Part shown: positions 1 to 7,231 of the stretch, in pieces
Numbering within the stretch: position 1 is the stretch's first letter
How the letters are laid out: the number at the start of each line of letters is the position of its first letter
Origin: JBCBWG01 sp964579305
GTDB lineage: Bacteria; Pseudomonadota; Alphaproteobacteria; Rhizobiales; Hyphomicrobiaceae
Length of the DNA: 18,703 nt
Direction of reading: 5' to 3'
Assembly (NCBI GenBank): GCA_964579305.1
Contig: CAZOGY010000074.1
Coordinates: 1 to 18,703 of the forward strand
Position numbers and translations under genes: made by a program
Notes under the pieces: generated by a model
What the model was told of the DNA's origin: nothing
Seen by the model: only the letters and a program-made list of their open reading frames with translations
Database searches by the model: none

Positions 1-2
1 TC

Positions 3-80
3 CGGAACCGCGTCCGTCGTCAGATTGGCCGCAATGGCCGCCGCGGTTTCCGTCCGGTCCTGCGCCGCGCCGCGCGCTAA
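3..80 (+). CDS. Possible C-terminal end of an Arg-rich protein (partial)
   Basis: An open frame enters from the left edge and ends at TAA (78-80). It gives about 25 residues dominated by arginine, ending in RPVLRRAAR. A basic tail like this is common at the end of RNA- or DNA-binding proteins, but nothing here identifies the family. The opposite strand is also open over the same bases from a GTG at 92, reading MRPELARGAAQDRTETAAA and onward off the edge. The coding strand therefore cannot be settled from this short piece. Confidence 0.25.
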   Translation, partial: RNRVRRQIGRNGRRGFRPVLRRAAR

Positions 81-359
81 TTCTGGCCGCACAGGCGAAG
101 TCTGCAAACGTTCAAGCAAAAACAGCTAGTTGTCGATGCGGGGCCACCTCAGGTGCGCCTCGCATTTGGCCGTTCCCGAGCCAGCGCGCCGAACACAGGT
201 CCGACTGTCGGTCGCACGTGAACAGTGTGTTGATTGAACTGCCGGCTGACAGCCGCCGTTGCATCAACGACATACGCGGCGTGGCGCGTTCCCACCACAC
301 CGACGCCCACACCGACGCGTGCGTCACGACAACCAGAACCGATCCCGGAGTTGAGACCG
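81..359. other. Intergenic region upstream of the first YceI gene
   Basis: I see no convincing gene in these 279 bases. An open frame does run into the following gene from further upstream (ATG at 234), but its extra N-terminal residues are Thr/Pro/Arg-rich and would bury the clear signal peptide that starts at 360. A short tandem duplication, CACACCGACGC, lies at 296-306 and 308-318. No consensus promoter stands out. Confidence 0.4.
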
Positions 360-971
360 ATGATCTTGAAGACCGCTTTCGCCGTCGCTGCCGCGCTGGC
401 GCTGACGCTATCGCCGGCCGCCGCCCAGTCGAAAGATGTCACCGCCGGCACCTATAAAATGGATCCGGCACACGCCAGCCTGACGTGGAAGATCAACCAC
501 CTCGGCTTGTCGTTTTACACGGCCCGCTTCACGAAGTTCGATGCCACGCTGGATATCGACCCTGAAAAACCGGAAACCGCGAAACTTTCGGTCACAGTTG
601 ACGTGAAGTCGATCCGCACCGACTACCCCTTTGCCAATCGCAAGGACTTCGACAAAGAACTGATTGAAGACGCAAAGTTCTTCAATGCCGGCAAGTTCCC
701 GACCATCACGTTCACGTCGACGAAGGTTGAGCCAACCGGCGAGTCGACCGCGAAAGTCACCGGCGATCTCACGCTGCTTGGCGTGACCAAGCCCGTCACC
801 CTCGACGTCACGCTCAATGGCGCAAAGATCCACCCGTTCGCCAAGAAGCCAGCCATGGGCTTTTCCGGCACGACGACGATCAAACGCTCGGAATTCGGCA
901 TGACCCACCTCGTCGGCCCGGTCGGCGATGAGGTCCAACTGCTGATCGAAGCTGAATTCATTCAGGGTTGA
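360..971 (+). CDS. yceI: YceI-like periplasmic protein (copy 1)
   Basis: A 203-residue protein of the YceI family, lipocalin-like beta-barrels that bind long isoprenoid or amphiphilic lipids, usually in the periplasm. The start at 360 is chosen because GGAG lies about 9 bases upstream and because it opens a clean signal peptide: MILK, then a hydrophobic stretch, then SPAAAQ with probable cleavage after AAA near residue 21. The mature part shows the family pattern: YKMDPAHASLTWKINHLGLS near its start, a central KEDF-like segment (RKDFDKELIEDAKFFNAGKF) leading to FPTITFTS, then GDLTLLGVTKPVTLDVT, and a closing KRSEFGM motif. Length matches the family. It is followed after 147 bases by cytochrome b561 and then a second YceI gene, a grouping that is common in Proteobacteria (E. 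coli yceJ-yceI). The physiological ligand is not evident from sequence. Confidence 0.93.
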   Translation: MILKTAFAVAAALALTLSPAAAQSKDVTAGTYKMDPAHASLTWKINHLGLSFYTARFTKFDATLDIDPEKPETAKLSVTVDVKSIRTDYPFANRKDFDKELIEDAKFFNAGKFPTITFTSTKVEPTGESTAKVTGDLTLLGVTKPVTLDVTLNGAKIHPFAKKPAMGFSGTTTIKRSEFGMTHLVGPVGDEVQLLIEAEFIQG

Positions 972-1030
972 TTACCAATCAGCGTTGATCACCAACACGC
1001 CATTTCACCGCGCGCTGAGCTGCGCGCGGT
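967..1030. promoter_or_regulatory. Direct repeat and GC hairpin between yceI and cytochrome b561
   Basis: GTTGATTACCAA (967-978, overlapping the yceI stop) recurs with one mismatch as GTTGATCACCAA (984-995). Shortly after comes a perfect 9-bp hairpin, ACCGCGCGC (1007-1015) with GCGCGCGGT (1022-1030), and a 6-base loop. No T-run follows, so it is not a standard intrinsic terminator. It may be an mRNA-stabilising or processing hairpin between the genes. The repeat could be an operator, but nothing shows that. Confidence 0.25.
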
Positions 1031-1118
1031 TCCTGACGGCCCTCCATAAGCACGCGGCAGCGCGGTGCCAACGACGCCGCGCTTTGCCAGCACCAACGAT
1101 GCACACGGGGCACACGCC

Positions 1119-1757
1119 ATGAGCATGAGCACAGCACCGGCCGGCAAGCGCCGCACCCGGTACTCCTATGTCGCGATGGCCCTCCACTGGGCCATTGCGG
1201 CACTGATCATCGCAGCCGCTGCAATCGGCTTGTGGATGGTTGACGCCATCAAGCAGCCCGACACACAAGCCACTGCGTTCCAGGCATACCAACTGCACAA
1301 GTCCTTGGGGCTCACGATCCTCGTTTTGTCGCTTGCCCGGTTGGCATGGCGGCTCATCAACCCGCCGCCGCCAATGCCGGCACACATGAACGCCTTCAGC
1401 CGCTTCGCGGCCCACAGCGCCCATTGGCTGTTTTACGGCTTCATGATCGCGATGCCGCTATTGGGCTGGGCCATGGTCTCAGCGAGCCCTTACGGCCTGC
1501 CGACAATTGTGTTCGGCTTGTTTGAATGGCCCCACATCGCGCCGCTGACGACGATGGAAGACAAAGCCGCCGTGGAGGCTGCCGCGAAAACCGCTCATCG
1601 GCTGATGGGCTACGGCTTTCTTGCCCTGCTTGGCGTCCACGTCGCCGCCGCCCTGAAGCACCAATTCATCGACCGCGACGGTCTGCTCGCCCGAATGCTG
1701 CCACTCGCTCCGGGCCGCCGAACCGACCAAGACACCACGGAGACAACACATGCCTAG
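1119..1757 (+). CDS. Cytochrome b561-family membrane cytochrome
   Basis: A 212-residue prokaryotic cytochrome b561 (CybB/YceJ type), a four-helix inner-membrane di-haem b protein that passes electrons between the quinone pool and other acceptors. Helices lie at about residues 19-41, 62-80, 101-121 and 162-181. Candidate haem ligands are H23 (ALHW), H60 (QLHKSLG), H160 (AHRLMGY) and H174 (GVHVAAALKH), each in its expected helix; H181 is also in range. The ATG at 1119 is preferred over an in-frame ATG at 1065 because ACGGGG lies just upstream and the family normally begins shortly before RYSYVAMALHW. A further ATG at 1125 is possible. The stop overlaps the start of the next YceI gene by 8 bases, implying one transcript and coupled translation. 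A joint role with the YceI proteins, such as quinone handling, is inference. Confidence 0.93.
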   Translation: MSMSTAPAGKRRTRYSYVAMALHWAIAALIIAAAAIGLWMVDAIKQPDTQATAFQAYQLHKSLGLTILVLSLARLAWRLINPPPPMPAHMNAFSRFAAHSAHWLFYGFMIAMPLLGWAMVSASPYGLPTIVFGLFEWPHIAPLTTMEDKAAVEAAAKTAHRLMGYGFLALLGVHVAAALKHQFIDRDGLLARMLPLAPGRRTDQDTTETTHA

Positions 1758-2361
1758 ATTATCATCAGGCGGTGTGCGCCGGCGCCGGGTCCTCGGCGTC
1801 GTGGTCGCGACCACCGCAATGCTCCTGGCAGGGTTTCAATTCCCCGCGCTTGCGTCGCAATGGAACATCGTCGCTGACGAGAGCCGTATTGCCTTTTCGG
1901 GTCAGCACGCCGGCACACCGTTCGACGGCGTATTCAAACGCTGGACGGCCGAAATCACGTTTGATCCGGAAAACCTCAAGGCAGCTAAGGCCACCGTGCG
2001 GGTCGACCTGACGTCTGCTGAAACCGGCAATGCGATGTACGACAAGACATTGCCAACCGGCGACTGGTTGAATACGGGCGAAGCCAACACTGCCGTCTTT
2101 GAGACCACCGACATCCGCCGCGGTGATGGCGAGAATAGCTATGTCGCCAATGGCGTCTTAAAGTTGCGCGGTGCTGAAGTCCCAGTGCAATTGAACTTCG
2201 ATCTCGTGATTGCGGGAGATGGCAACCGCGCAGAGATGACCGGCACATCGACTGTTGCGCGGATGGATTTCGGTATTGGCAAAGCGTCCGATGCCAGTGG
2301 CGCTTGGGTATCGCTACAAATCCCGCTGACCATCAAAGTCGTCGCCACCAAAGCCGGCTGA
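1750..2361 (+). CDS. YceI-like periplasmic protein (copy 2)
   Basis: A second YceI-family barrel of 203 residues. Its ATG (1750) lies inside the end of the cytochrome b561 gene, an 8-base overlap. The N-terminus carries four arginines (RRRRVLG) followed by a hydrophobic stretch and ALASQ, with probable cleavage after ALA near residue 36. This resembles a twin-arginine (Tat) signal, although a very basic Sec signal is equally possible. The mature domain shows WNIVADESRIAFSGQHAGT at its start, then FKRWTAEITFDPENL, TGDWLNT, FETTDIR, VANGVLKLRGAEVPVQLNF and the closing VARMDFGIG. It is clearly diverged from copy 1: it has the shorter GTPFDGVFKRW form typical of the YceI partner cotranscribed with b561. 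The operon ends at the hairpin at 2411. Confidence 0.93.
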   Translation: MPRLSSGGVRRRRVLGVVVATTAMLLAGFQFPALASQWNIVADESRIAFSGQHAGTPFDGVFKRWTAEITFDPENLKAAKATVRVDLTSAETGNAMYDKTLPTGDWLNTGEANTAVFETTDIRRGDGENSYVANGVLKLRGAEVPVQLNFDLVIAGDGNRAEMTGTSTVARMDFGIGKASDASGAWVSLQIPLTIKVVATKAG

Positions 2362-2410
2362 ATCGCGCTGCCTTTCGAACTGGCCGGTGCCGCCGACCGG
2401 AAGATCAACT

Positions 2411-2440
2411 CCGCACACCACCCGTGTGCGGGGCTTTCTT
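2411..2440 (+). terminator. Rho-independent terminator of the YceI/b561 operon
   Basis: CCGCACAC (2411-2418) pairs perfectly with GTGTGCGG (2424-2431) across a 5-base loop and is followed by GGCTTTCTTGTT on the plus strand. It lies 50 bases after the second YceI stop codon. The T-run is interrupted but adequate. Confidence 0.8.
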
Positions 2441-2558
2441 GTTGCCTCCCGGGCTCGCGCGTCCAGAAGTGCGACGGCGGAACCGCCGGACCCGAGCGTT
2501 TCAGCGACCATCGAATACTGGGATCATGTTGGGCAAACCCACCAAAACCCCGATGGAT

Positions 2559-4256
2559 CTACGCCTCGGCCCGCTTGCCGCACACCAAATCCCAGGCGAC
2601 GTTGATTTGCTTGATGCGCTCTTCCCGCGCCTGCCGATCCGCGTCATCAACCGCATGATCGGGATGCCAGGTCGCCCGCAAGGCATCGACGAGACGTTTC
2701 AAAATCCGTTCGCTGGCGTGTTCGTTCGCACCAAGCACCTCAAGTGCTTCGGAACGGTCCGTTGGAAGACCCCGCGCCACGAGCGAACCATCAGCCAGAC
2801 TGCGGTGGGCTGATTCAACGATATCCTGCAGTCGCACCATATCGTTGATCACGCGCTGGAGCTTTGTGCGGGTGCGCCGCCAGCCCTCCTCATCTTCCGG
2901 CATCGTGGAGATCAGCGACGCAAGGAAACGCTCAACGTCACGCACTTCGCGCAATAGGGTCCGGCGCAGCGGCGCAACACCGCGCAACTCGCCCACCCGC
3001 CCGTGCACCTGCCCGATCAACGTTTGCGCAGACTGGCACATGTCCGCACAGACCTGCGCATGCGGTTGCGAAAGATCCAACCCATCTCGCCGCAAGATCA
3101 CTTCGTACGCATCAAGCGGCCGGAATGGCGGCCTGCGGTCACGGATAACAATCCAAATTGCGCTTGAGATCATGCCGGCCATCAAGGCCAGCGCGATGAG
3201 CAACACCACAAGCCCGCGCGAAACATCCGGCGATTGCGGTAAGCCATCGCGCTCCGAAGGCGCCAGCGCCACAATCGTCAACCAGTTCTGCGCAAGCGCC
3301 CGCACACCGGCTTCTTGGCCTGTCGTCGTCGCCACCGCGGGTTGTGCCAAGGCGGGAGCTGGCACGCCGATCGGGTTGGGCACGCGCTGCGGATCGGCTT
3401 GCGGCACGGGTGCTGCCACCTTGACCGGTTCTGGCCCGGGCGCAGACGGCCTCAGCTCAGGCTGCGGCAATGCCGTGCGCTTTTCCGAAGCCGACTTCGC
3501 AGCTTGTGCGACGGGCGCAATGGCCCGCGACAAACCCGCGACACCATCTTTGGCCGGGCCCGGCGCGGCGTCGTTATCGCCCACCGATGGTGTGCCGCGG
3601 CGGGGGTGTTTGGCCGGCGGCGGGGCGGCCGCCACACGGATATCAGCCCCCGCGACCAACAGCCGGCCGCCCAGTTCCGCAAGTGGCGCATATCCGGCCG
3701 GAAACGTCAGAAACGGCTTGTCTTTATCAAAGCGACCGGTCGCAACGCAGCCGCGTGCAGGAAAGGCGTCAGCCACGAGCCCGGCCGGATGCCCTTGCGG
3801 CGGCCAGCTCCCCGCGTCGCATTTCGCTGCTCTCCAAGGTGCCGGCTTTCCGCGGAACTGAAACTGCAGACGATCGCGCACAACTCTCGCGCCGCCGCCC
3901 AGAAGTTCTGTCCCTTTTGCGGCGACATCCCGCCACGCGACCGACCCGCCGACGCAGAGAATATCGAAACGATGGGCCGTCAAAACGCGGCAGTCGGTTT
4001 GTTTTCCCGGCGCGCACACGGTGAAAGCGCGCGCTGGCCCGCGGTCGCTTATTCGGTAATAGCGCGGTTGGGATGGCTGAACGACGAGCTTGCCGCTTTG
4101 CACGGTGCAGGCAAACGGCAAAACGACATGATCGCCCGAAGCCGCAAGTACCCGTTGCGCTGGCCAACAACCGGCGACACCAAGCAGTCCAAGCAAGACC
4201 GCCATGACGGTCCGCATGTGACCCACGGAAATCAAGTGACCCACACGTGCCCCCAC
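2559..4256 (-). CDS. Single-pass membrane protein with C-terminal J domain
   Basis: A 565-residue protein ending in a DnaJ-like J domain at about residues 503-560: helix I EALEVLGA, helix II LKRLVDALRATW, the HPD motif at 531-533, then helix III ending KQINVAWDLVCG. J domains stimulate the ATPase of DnaK/Hsp70. The N-terminus has a hydrophobic signal segment (about 15-30) that ends in VAGC, a lipobox-like site, with an alternative signal peptidase I site at LAAS. Residues 45-205 form a Cys-containing domain (VVLPFAC, AHRFDILC). Residues 205-320 are a Pro/Ala-rich linker. A transmembrane helix spans about 348-371 and is followed by RDRR, which suggests a periplasmic N-part and a cytoplasmic J domain. 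The GTG at 4256 is used because GAGGGG lies 8 bases upstream; an ATG at 4217 is the alternative. The function of the N-terminal domain is unknown. It resembles conserved hypothetical proteins of Hyphomicrobiales. Confidence 0.85.
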   Translation of the reverse strand: MGARVGHLISVGHMRTVMAVLLGLLGVAGCWPAQRVLAASGDHVVLPFACTVQSGKLVVQPSQPRYYRISDRGPARAFTVCAPGKQTDCRVLTAHRFDILCVGGSVAWRDVAAKGTELLGGGARVVRDRLQFQFRGKPAPWRAAKCDAGSWPPQGHPAGLVADAFPARGCVATGRFDKDKPFLTFPAGYAPLAELGGRLLVAGADIRVAAAPPPAKHPRRGTPSVGDNDAAPGPAKDGVAGLSRAIAPVAQAAKSASEKRTALPQPELRPSAPGPEPVKVAAPVPQADPQRVPNPIGVPAPALAQPAVATTTGQEAGVRALAQNWLTIVALAPSERDGLPQSPDVSRGLVVLLIALALMAGMISSAIWIVIRDRRPPFRPLDAYEVILRRDGLDLSQPHAQVCADMCQSAQTLIGQVHGRVGELRGVAPLRRTLLREVRDVERFLASLISTMPEDEEGWRRTRTKLQRVINDMVRLQDIVESAHRSLADGSLVARGLPTDRSEALEVLGANEHASERILKRLVDALRATWHPDHAVDDADRQAREERIKQINVAWDLVCGKRAEA

Positions 4257-4338
4257 ACCGATGGCCCCTCACTGATGCCCGATCTCAGGTGAAACCGCGG
4301 CGCCACTATGGCCACGTGTCGATTGTGGACAACTTTTC

Positions 4339-4370
4339 TTGCCAAAAACTGTAATCTCTTATTTCGGCAA
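4339..4370 (-). promoter_or_regulatory. AT-rich dyad upstream of the J-domain gene
   Basis: TTGCCAAAA (4339-4347) and TTTCGGCAA (4362-4370) form a 9-bp inverted repeat with one mismatch. It sits in the only distinctly AT-rich patch between the beta-helix gene and the J-domain gene. The patch lies about 85-115 bases before the GTG start, so it is the natural place for the J-domain promoter and perhaps an operator. No good paired -35/-10 boxes were found. Confidence 0.3.
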
Positions 4371-4432
4371 AATGGATAAATCCGGCCCCCGCGAACACCT
4401 CAGCCGTCCGCGCCCGTCGCCAGCCGTTCCGA

Positions 4433-6799
4433 TCACTCGCGCGCGCGCAACAGACCGGTGAAGCCCGTGACCGCCAGCGAGGTCAGGATCAGCCCCAGCA
4501 ATTGCTCGAGCAGGACGAGCGCATAAAAAATGCTGCCCAAAGTGACGCGAACCGTCATCAGCAGCGTTTCAGGCGTGCCGCCGCCAAGCACCTCGATGAT
4601 GCGGGCCGGGCTTGGCAGCGACACGTCAAACAGCGGCCCGTAGCGCATGTTGAAGCGCCAGTGGTCCTCAAATCCAAACGACACGAACGGCGCAAAGACA
4701 TCGATCGAGAACGCCAGCGGATGAAAATCGGGATAGCCACGACCAAGGCCCGTGCTCGTGTAACCGTCGGTCGATGTCATGATCAAAACAGTCTCGTCGC
4801 GGCACCCGTCCGCCGAGCAATAGTTTGCCGCCAGCGACCAGATCACAGCAAAAACGGCCACGGTCGCAAGCATCCAGACCACCGTTCGCCACGGTGAAAA
4901 ACCATACAGCGCAAACCAATCCAGGATACGGCTTTGCCAACGCGCACCGGTGGGCTCGGAGGCCGCGCGGCGCGCCCTGCGGCGCTGGCCAATAGCGATA
5001 TCCCGAGCCGCGTCATCAAAGCCTTGGGCCCTCAATCGCGTGGCGAGTTGCACCCATGGACCAGGCTTGAACTGGTCGTCCAAGTCCGCAGCCCGTTGCC
5101 CGTCCAGCCATGCCAGACGCGCAGTTCCAACCGCCTCCCCGGGGTCGGCACCAGTGCCGTCTGCGCGGCCAGATGGATTGGTCAAATACTCATAAGTGAA
5201 GCCGTCCAGGACCAGATGATCCATGTCCCGCCCCGTGGCCGAGAACACGCGCGTTGCCTTTGTCGGCCAAGCCGCCGCCCAGTCCTCAAAGCTGCCAACC
5301 TGCGCCCGCGAGAGGTCAACAATGCCGCGTGGCCGCGCGCCGGCCTGCGCTGGAAACCGCAAACGGCCCAAACGCGCATCGACCAGGCTGATCGCGGTCT
5401 CATCGAACGCGATGGCGACGGGATCGGCATCCGCAAGCGCCTCGTTGCCAGCCTTTGCCCCTCGCATTTGCGGCCGCAACCGCGCAATCGCAGCGCTGGT
5501 CAGATTGGAGCCGCGCAGATCGACCGTGCCGCGCACATCGACCTGATCGAGCACCACCGCGCCAATGGTATTGAAATTCGCATCAAGCAGCAGATCGCGC
5601 TCAAACGTGGCCCCACTTGCCAGCAGCGCCAACCCAGTCTCCACCTTGAGCGTTGCCCCCGACAACGCGAATTGGTTGCCAAACCGCGCGGCCGGGCACC
5701 GCACGACCCCGCTTACGACCGCACGTGACAAAAACAGCCCGCCGCGGGCGCGCAACCCATCTCCACGAAGCGCGACATCGCTGCCGTAAATCTTTGAATC
5801 TTTCAGTTGCAGTTGGCCATCGATCACCGCGCCGAGCAGCCGGACCTCGCCCACAAGTCGCGCACCGGCCAAGTTCACATCACCAGCAAAGCGCCCGATG
5901 CGTGCCGAAATCGCCGTCTCATCGCCTTCGACCCGCAATTTGACGCCGGAGACCGTGCTGCCAATGTCCGCTCCATCGAGACTGATCGCGCCATCAATTT
6001 GAGCGCCGTCGATCAGCAGGCCTTGGGTGACAGACGCCCCATCCATCATCAGACCGCTGCCCTGGAACTTGGCCTCGCGCGCGGCGAACCGGCCGCTGAT
6101 TTGCGCGTGCGATAGGCAAAGCCCGCCCATCAAGCTTGCCGAATCGAGATGCACATCCCCCGCGATCCGGCTGCCATCGGCGTCAATCGACAGCGCAGAC
6201 GCGCCACTGCAGCTAATCTGTTCGCCATAAAGGCCCGCCGAAAGCTCCGATCGCGCAAGCGCAATCGTGCCGTCGCAACGGGCATTGCGCAGCAGGACCG
6301 GTCCGGCCACGTGGATCCCGTTCGCCGCGATCGCCTCGGTCCCGTCCCCGACGCGCGGCCCCTCCACGGCAAGCGCCCCGCCAATCCGACTGCCACGCAG
6401 TTTCAAGGCGCCGCTGATGCGCCCCCCACCAATGAAAATGCCATTATCGATCTGCGCACGGTCAGCGACGATCGGCCCATCAAGTTCGCAGTTCTGAAGC
6501 CCGAGCCGGCGAAACCTGGCGTCACGTAAGATGATCGCGCCGCGTTGGGCATGGCCCTGCAGCACGCACGCGGTCAGGATCAGTGGCCGGTCAATCGCGA
6601 CGCCTTCCAAATCGAGTATGCCATCGACAACGGCCCGGCGCAGGCGGATCGCACCAACATCCTGGCCGGATTGCGAGGCTAAAATCAGATTGCGCAACAC
6701 ATCGGCCCGGATCAGTCCGCCGTCGAGATCGGCAATGCCACCGTGCGCAATGCGATCGGCGCACTGCAATTCCGGTCCAGTCCAGCCAGTTGTGTCCAT
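4433..6799 (-). CDS. Beta-helix repeat protein with C-terminal membrane domain
   Basis: A 788-residue protein. Residues about 20-500 are a long run of degenerate repeats, roughly 20 residues each, with the pattern G-x-L-x-L-x-G-A-x-I (for example GALKLRGSRIGGAL, LLIDGAQIDGAISLDGADIG). This is expected to form a right-handed beta-helix like pentapeptide-repeat proteins. Next comes a segment at about 580-611 (WVQLATRLRAQGFDDAARDI, then a basic QRRRARR stretch). Such a segment joins repeat and membrane parts in related proteins, often annotated vaguely as membrane-associated oxidoreductases. Transmembrane stretches lie at about 636-658 and 747-777. No redox or nucleotide motif is visible, so that label should not be taken as a function. 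The ATG at 6799 is chosen because it opens directly into the conserved part and TTGAG lies about 9 bases upstream. Longer starts at 6865 and 6928 are possible. Confidence 0.8.
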   Translation of the reverse strand: MDTTGWTGPELQCADRIAHGGIADLDGGLIRADVLRNLILASQSGQDVGAIRLRRAVVDGILDLEGVAIDRPLILTACVLQGHAQRGAIILRDARFRRLGLQNCELDGPIVADRAQIDNGIFIGGGRISGALKLRGSRIGGALAVEGPRVGDGTEAIAANGIHVAGPVLLRNARCDGTIALARSELSAGLYGEQISCSGASALSIDADGSRIAGDVHLDSASLMGGLCLSHAQISGRFAAREAKFQGSGLMMDGASVTQGLLIDGAQIDGAISLDGADIGSTVSGVKLRVEGDETAISARIGRFAGDVNLAGARLVGEVRLLGAVIDGQLQLKDSKIYGSDVALRGDGLRARGGLFLSRAVVSGVVRCPAARFGNQFALSGATLKVETGLALLASGATFERDLLLDANFNTIGAVVLDQVDVRGTVDLRGSNLTSAAIARLRPQMRGAKAGNEALADADPVAIAFDETAISLVDARLGRLRFPAQAGARPRGIVDLSRAQVGSFEDWAAAWPTKATRVFSATGRDMDHLVLDGFTYEYLTNPSGRADGTGADPGEAVGTARLAWLDGQRAADLDDQFKPGPWVQLATRLRAQGFDDAARDIAIGQRRRARRAASEPTGARWQSRILDWFALYGFSPWRTVVWMLATVAVFAVIWSLAANYCSADGCRDETVLIMTSTDGYTSTGLGRGYPDFHPLAFSIDVFAPFVSFGFEDHWRFNMRYGPLFDVSLPSPARIIEVLGGGTPETLLMTVRVTLGSIFYALVLLEQLLGLILTSLAVTGFTGLLRARE

Positions 6800-7231
6800 C
6801 TTGGTTTTCTCAAGCGCAGGAAGGGATTGCGCCGCATGCGCAGGATTGGTCCGCCAGGACTGCATGGGAACCGGAACCCCTTGGGCCAGCCCCCGGTGGG
6901 GCCGTACGCCAAGTGTCCGGGCGCGCATTCTTAGCGGAAATTGTTTGACACGTGCTCAATACGGGCAAATTTCGCTGCACCTATGTCGCGCGGGAGGCAC
7001 GTTGACGACGCGGATTGCCTTTGCAGGGCCGCAATCGCGGCAATTGCGCGTGGCAAACGCTCACCAACTCGACATTGGCACCACTGCCACCTTATTAGCC
7101 TGTCAGGTGGGCGGGGTACTGCCATTTGAGCCCAAAGGCTTTCGAGGCGCGCCACAGCGAACCAGCGCGCCGACATGTCCGACGTTCCCGGTCGCAGCGG
7201 TGTAATGCGAACGACCGCCAAGGAGAGCACC
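6800..7231. other. Divergent intergenic region between the beta-helix gene and DUF3754 gene
   Basis: This region of about 430 bases separates two divergent genes and should hold promoters for both. TTGACA occurs at 6945-6950 on the plus strand, but 17 bases further on the sequence is AATTTC, a poor -10 box. The beta-helix frame stays open up to 6928 on the minus strand, so part of this stretch could be its N-terminus. I see no other convincing gene. Confidence 0.35.

Noticed and set aside
296..318. Tandem CACACCGACGC pair considered as a regulatory repeat or array
   Set aside because: There are only two short units in biased sequence; no spacer-repeat structure suggests CRISPR or an operator.
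1007..1030. GC hairpin considered as a terminator after the first YceI gene
   Set aside because: No T-run follows on either strand, and the next gene appears to belong to the same operon.
2845..4292. Long plus-strand open frames opposite the J-domain gene
   Set aside because: They are Ser/Thr/Arg/Pro-rich with no motifs, while the minus strand encodes a signal segment, a membrane helix and a J domain.
6945..6973. TTGACA considered as a promoter for the DUF3754 gene
   Set aside because: There is no acceptable -10 box at a proper distance, and it lies about 280 bases from the start codon.
4934..7205. Plus-strand frames opposite the beta-helix gene
   Set aside because: They have Arg/Ala-rich composition without motifs, opposite a clear repeat protein.
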